Position numbers and translations under genes: made by a program. Of a stretch of DNA of 13,948 nt, positions 12,768-13,948 are shown piece after piece. The DNA lies in the NCBI GenBank assembly GCA_900317215.1, contig ONFW01000024.1, positions 1-13,948 on the forward strand, in the 5' to 3' direction. The notes below the pieces were generated by a model. That model saw only the letters and a list, made by a program, of their open reading frames with translations, was not told where the DNA came from and searched no databases. This DNA comes from an uncultured Eubacteriales bacterium. Lineage in GTDB: Bacteria; Bacillota; Clostridia; Oscillospirales; Acutalibacteraceae. Positions within the stretch are counted from its first letter, which is position 1. Each line of letters opens with the position of its first letter.

Positions 12768-13948
12768 ATGGCACTTGATGGAGCCTTTTTGAGACATATA
12801 AAAATAGAATTGGAAAAAAAACTGATTAACAGCAAGGCGGACAAGATATATCAGCCCTCGAGGGACGAGCTTGTCATCTCGATGCGCTCAAGAGAGGGAG
12901 CAGGAAAGCTTTTTATCTCTGCAAGAGCAGGCAGCGCAAGAATAGGCCTCACCGCAGGCGCGCCGGAAAATCCCAGAACGCCGCCGATGCTCTGCATGCT
13001 GCTGAGGAAGAAGCTCTCTGGAGCAAGGCTCAGGAGTATCAGACAGCCCCAGCTCGAAAGACTGCTGATGCTGGATTTTGAAGGAACAAACGAGCTTGGT
13101 GACCTGGTAATGATGACCCTTGCCGTTGAGATAATGGGACAGTACAGCAATATTGTCCTTCTTGACGGAGACGGCATTATCATAGATGCCTTCAGAAGGG
13201 TCGATGCTTCAATGTCGTCTCAGAGGCTTATTCTGCCGGGGCTGAAATACGAGCTTCCCCCTGCACAAAACAAGCTGTGCTTGCTTGAAGCCGATGCCGA
13301 TGATATCATCAGCGCAGTTCAGGCCCTGCCGTCAGATATGCCTCTTTCAAAGGCATTGCTCTCTGTCATGCAGGGAATGTCCCCGATAATATGCCGTGAG
13401 CTTGAGCATCTTACAGGCAGGGGCAGGGATGTTTTTTCCAAGCAGCTTGACGAGGAACTTATCACAAGGCTGAGATTTTTCCTTAAACGGATCATCACCT
13501 TGGTGAGAGACTGCTCAGGTGAGCCGTATATCATAACCGATCTGACAGGAAAACCTGTTGATTTCACCTTTGAGGCAGTACAGCAATATGGCAGCGGAAG
13601 GTCAGAAAGAATCAGCGGCGGCTTTTCGGAGCTTCTTGACAGATACTATTCAAAAAAGGACGCCATTGAAACAATGCGGCGCAGAAGCGAGGATCTGAGC
13701 AGGCTTCTGAACAATACTGCCGCAAGGCTGATAAGAAAGATATATGCTCAGTCAGACGAACTGAAGGCGTGCGCCGACAGGGAGCATTTACGCATATGCG
13801 GAGATATAATCCAGGCCAATCTCTACCGCATAGAGAAGGGAGCCTCAGAGCTTGTGGCTGAGAATTTCTATGACGAAGACATGGCCGAAATAAGGATAAG
13901 TCTCGACCCGTCCCTTTCTGCGGCGGTAAATTCACAGAGGTACTACAA
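12768..13948 (+). CDS. rqcH: RqcH / NFACT-family ribosome quality-control protein, 3' end missing
   Basis: 393 codons are present and the frame is still open at the window edge, so roughly the last third of the protein is missing. ATG 12768 follows AAAGGGAGG. The NFACT-N region begins MALDGAFLRHI, then IYQPSRDELV (27-36), NPRTPPMLCMLLRKKL (68-83), FEGTNELGD and EIMGQYSNIVLLDGDG, all typical. A helical region follows (from about 290), probably the coiled-coil arm. RqcH binds obstructed 50S subunits and recruits tRNA-Ala to add alanine tails to stalled peptides. E97-R98 sits where Bacillus RqcH has the tRNA-binding pair D97-R98, a conservative change. Older annotations call it fibronectin-binding protein FbpA. 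It begins 12 nt after the nif3-like gene, so it is probably in the same operon. Confidence 0.93.
   Translation, partial: MALDGAFLRHIKIELEKKLINSKADKIYQPSRDELVISMRSREGAGKLFISARAGSARIGLTAGAPENPRTPPMLCMLLRKKLSGARLRSIRQPQLERLLMLDFEGTNELGDLVMMTLAVEIMGQYSNIVLLDGDGIIIDAFRRVDASMSSQRLILPGLKYELPPAQNKLCLLEADADDIISAVQALPSDMPLSKALLSVMQGMSPIICRELEHLTGRGRDVFSKQLDEELITRLRFFLKRIITLVRDCSGEPYIITDLTGKPVDFTFEAVQQYGSGRSERISGGFSELLDRYYSKKDAIETMRRRSEDLSRLLNNTAARLIRKIYAQSDELKACADREHLRICGDIIQANLYRIEKGASELVAENFYDEDMAEIRISLDPSLSAAVNSQRYY

Noticed and set aside
1..13948. CRISPR array, tRNA or rRNA genes
   Set aside because: I found no regularly spaced repeats, cloverleaf-like segment or rRNA-like sequence by reading; a tRNAscan or Infernal run would confirm.

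Overview
The window looks like ordinary chromosome from an anaerobic, low-to-mid-GC Firmicute, probably a Ruminococcus-like member of the Oscillospiraceae/Clostridia. The evidence is the strong AGGAGG ribosome binding sites, the sigma-A type promoters (TTGACA/TATAAT, 17-bp spacing), pyruvate formate-lyase with its activase, a prismane-associated DUF1858 redox protein, an RqcH/NFACT protein, and a trmK-nif3 pair arranged as in other Firmicutes. This assignment comes from gene content and protein style; no database search was possible.

Layout. 1-561: the 5' part of a leftward lipoprotein gene, then a divergent promoter region and a rightward gene for a secreted, probably wall-anchored protein of 276 aa (562-1392), closed by a two-tier hairpin terminator. 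1675-3300: a rightward cluster with its own promoter, made of an unrecognised zinc-ribbon/single-TM protein, a 41-aa membrane peptide and an ArsR/SmtB-type metalloregulator, ending in a bidirectional terminator. 3305-5324: a leftward three-gene operon read as Nudix ADP-ribose pyrophosphatase, small three-TM membrane protein, HemW. 5325-5853: a long AT-rich control region for pflB with a strong promoter, inverted repeats and a structured leader. 5854-8923: pflB and pflA, separated by a strong hairpin. 8924-9074: a 150-bp remnant that resembles the 3' end of a group II intron or a related dispersed repeat. 9075-10727: a leftward MutS-family ATPase without a recognisable mismatch-recognition domain. 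10728-11033: divergent promoters. 11034-13948: rightward DUF1858 redox protein, TrmK tRNA methyltransferase, Nif3-like metal protein (4-bp overlap with trmK) and RqcH, which runs off the window.

How the genes work together. PflA installs the glycyl radical on PflB, so that pair drives anaerobic pyruvate cleavage to acetyl-CoA and formate. The Nudix and HemW proteins are housekeeping (ADP-ribose clearance and a heme-chaperone-type radical SAM protein). TrmK acts on tRNA and RqcH on stalled ribosomes. The least understood parts are the zinc-ribbon/small-membrane-protein/ArsR cluster, the secreted protein at 562, the MutS-like ATPase with an Asn in Walker B, and the repeat remnant. I see no CRISPR array, tRNA, rRNA, phage or recognisable defence system.
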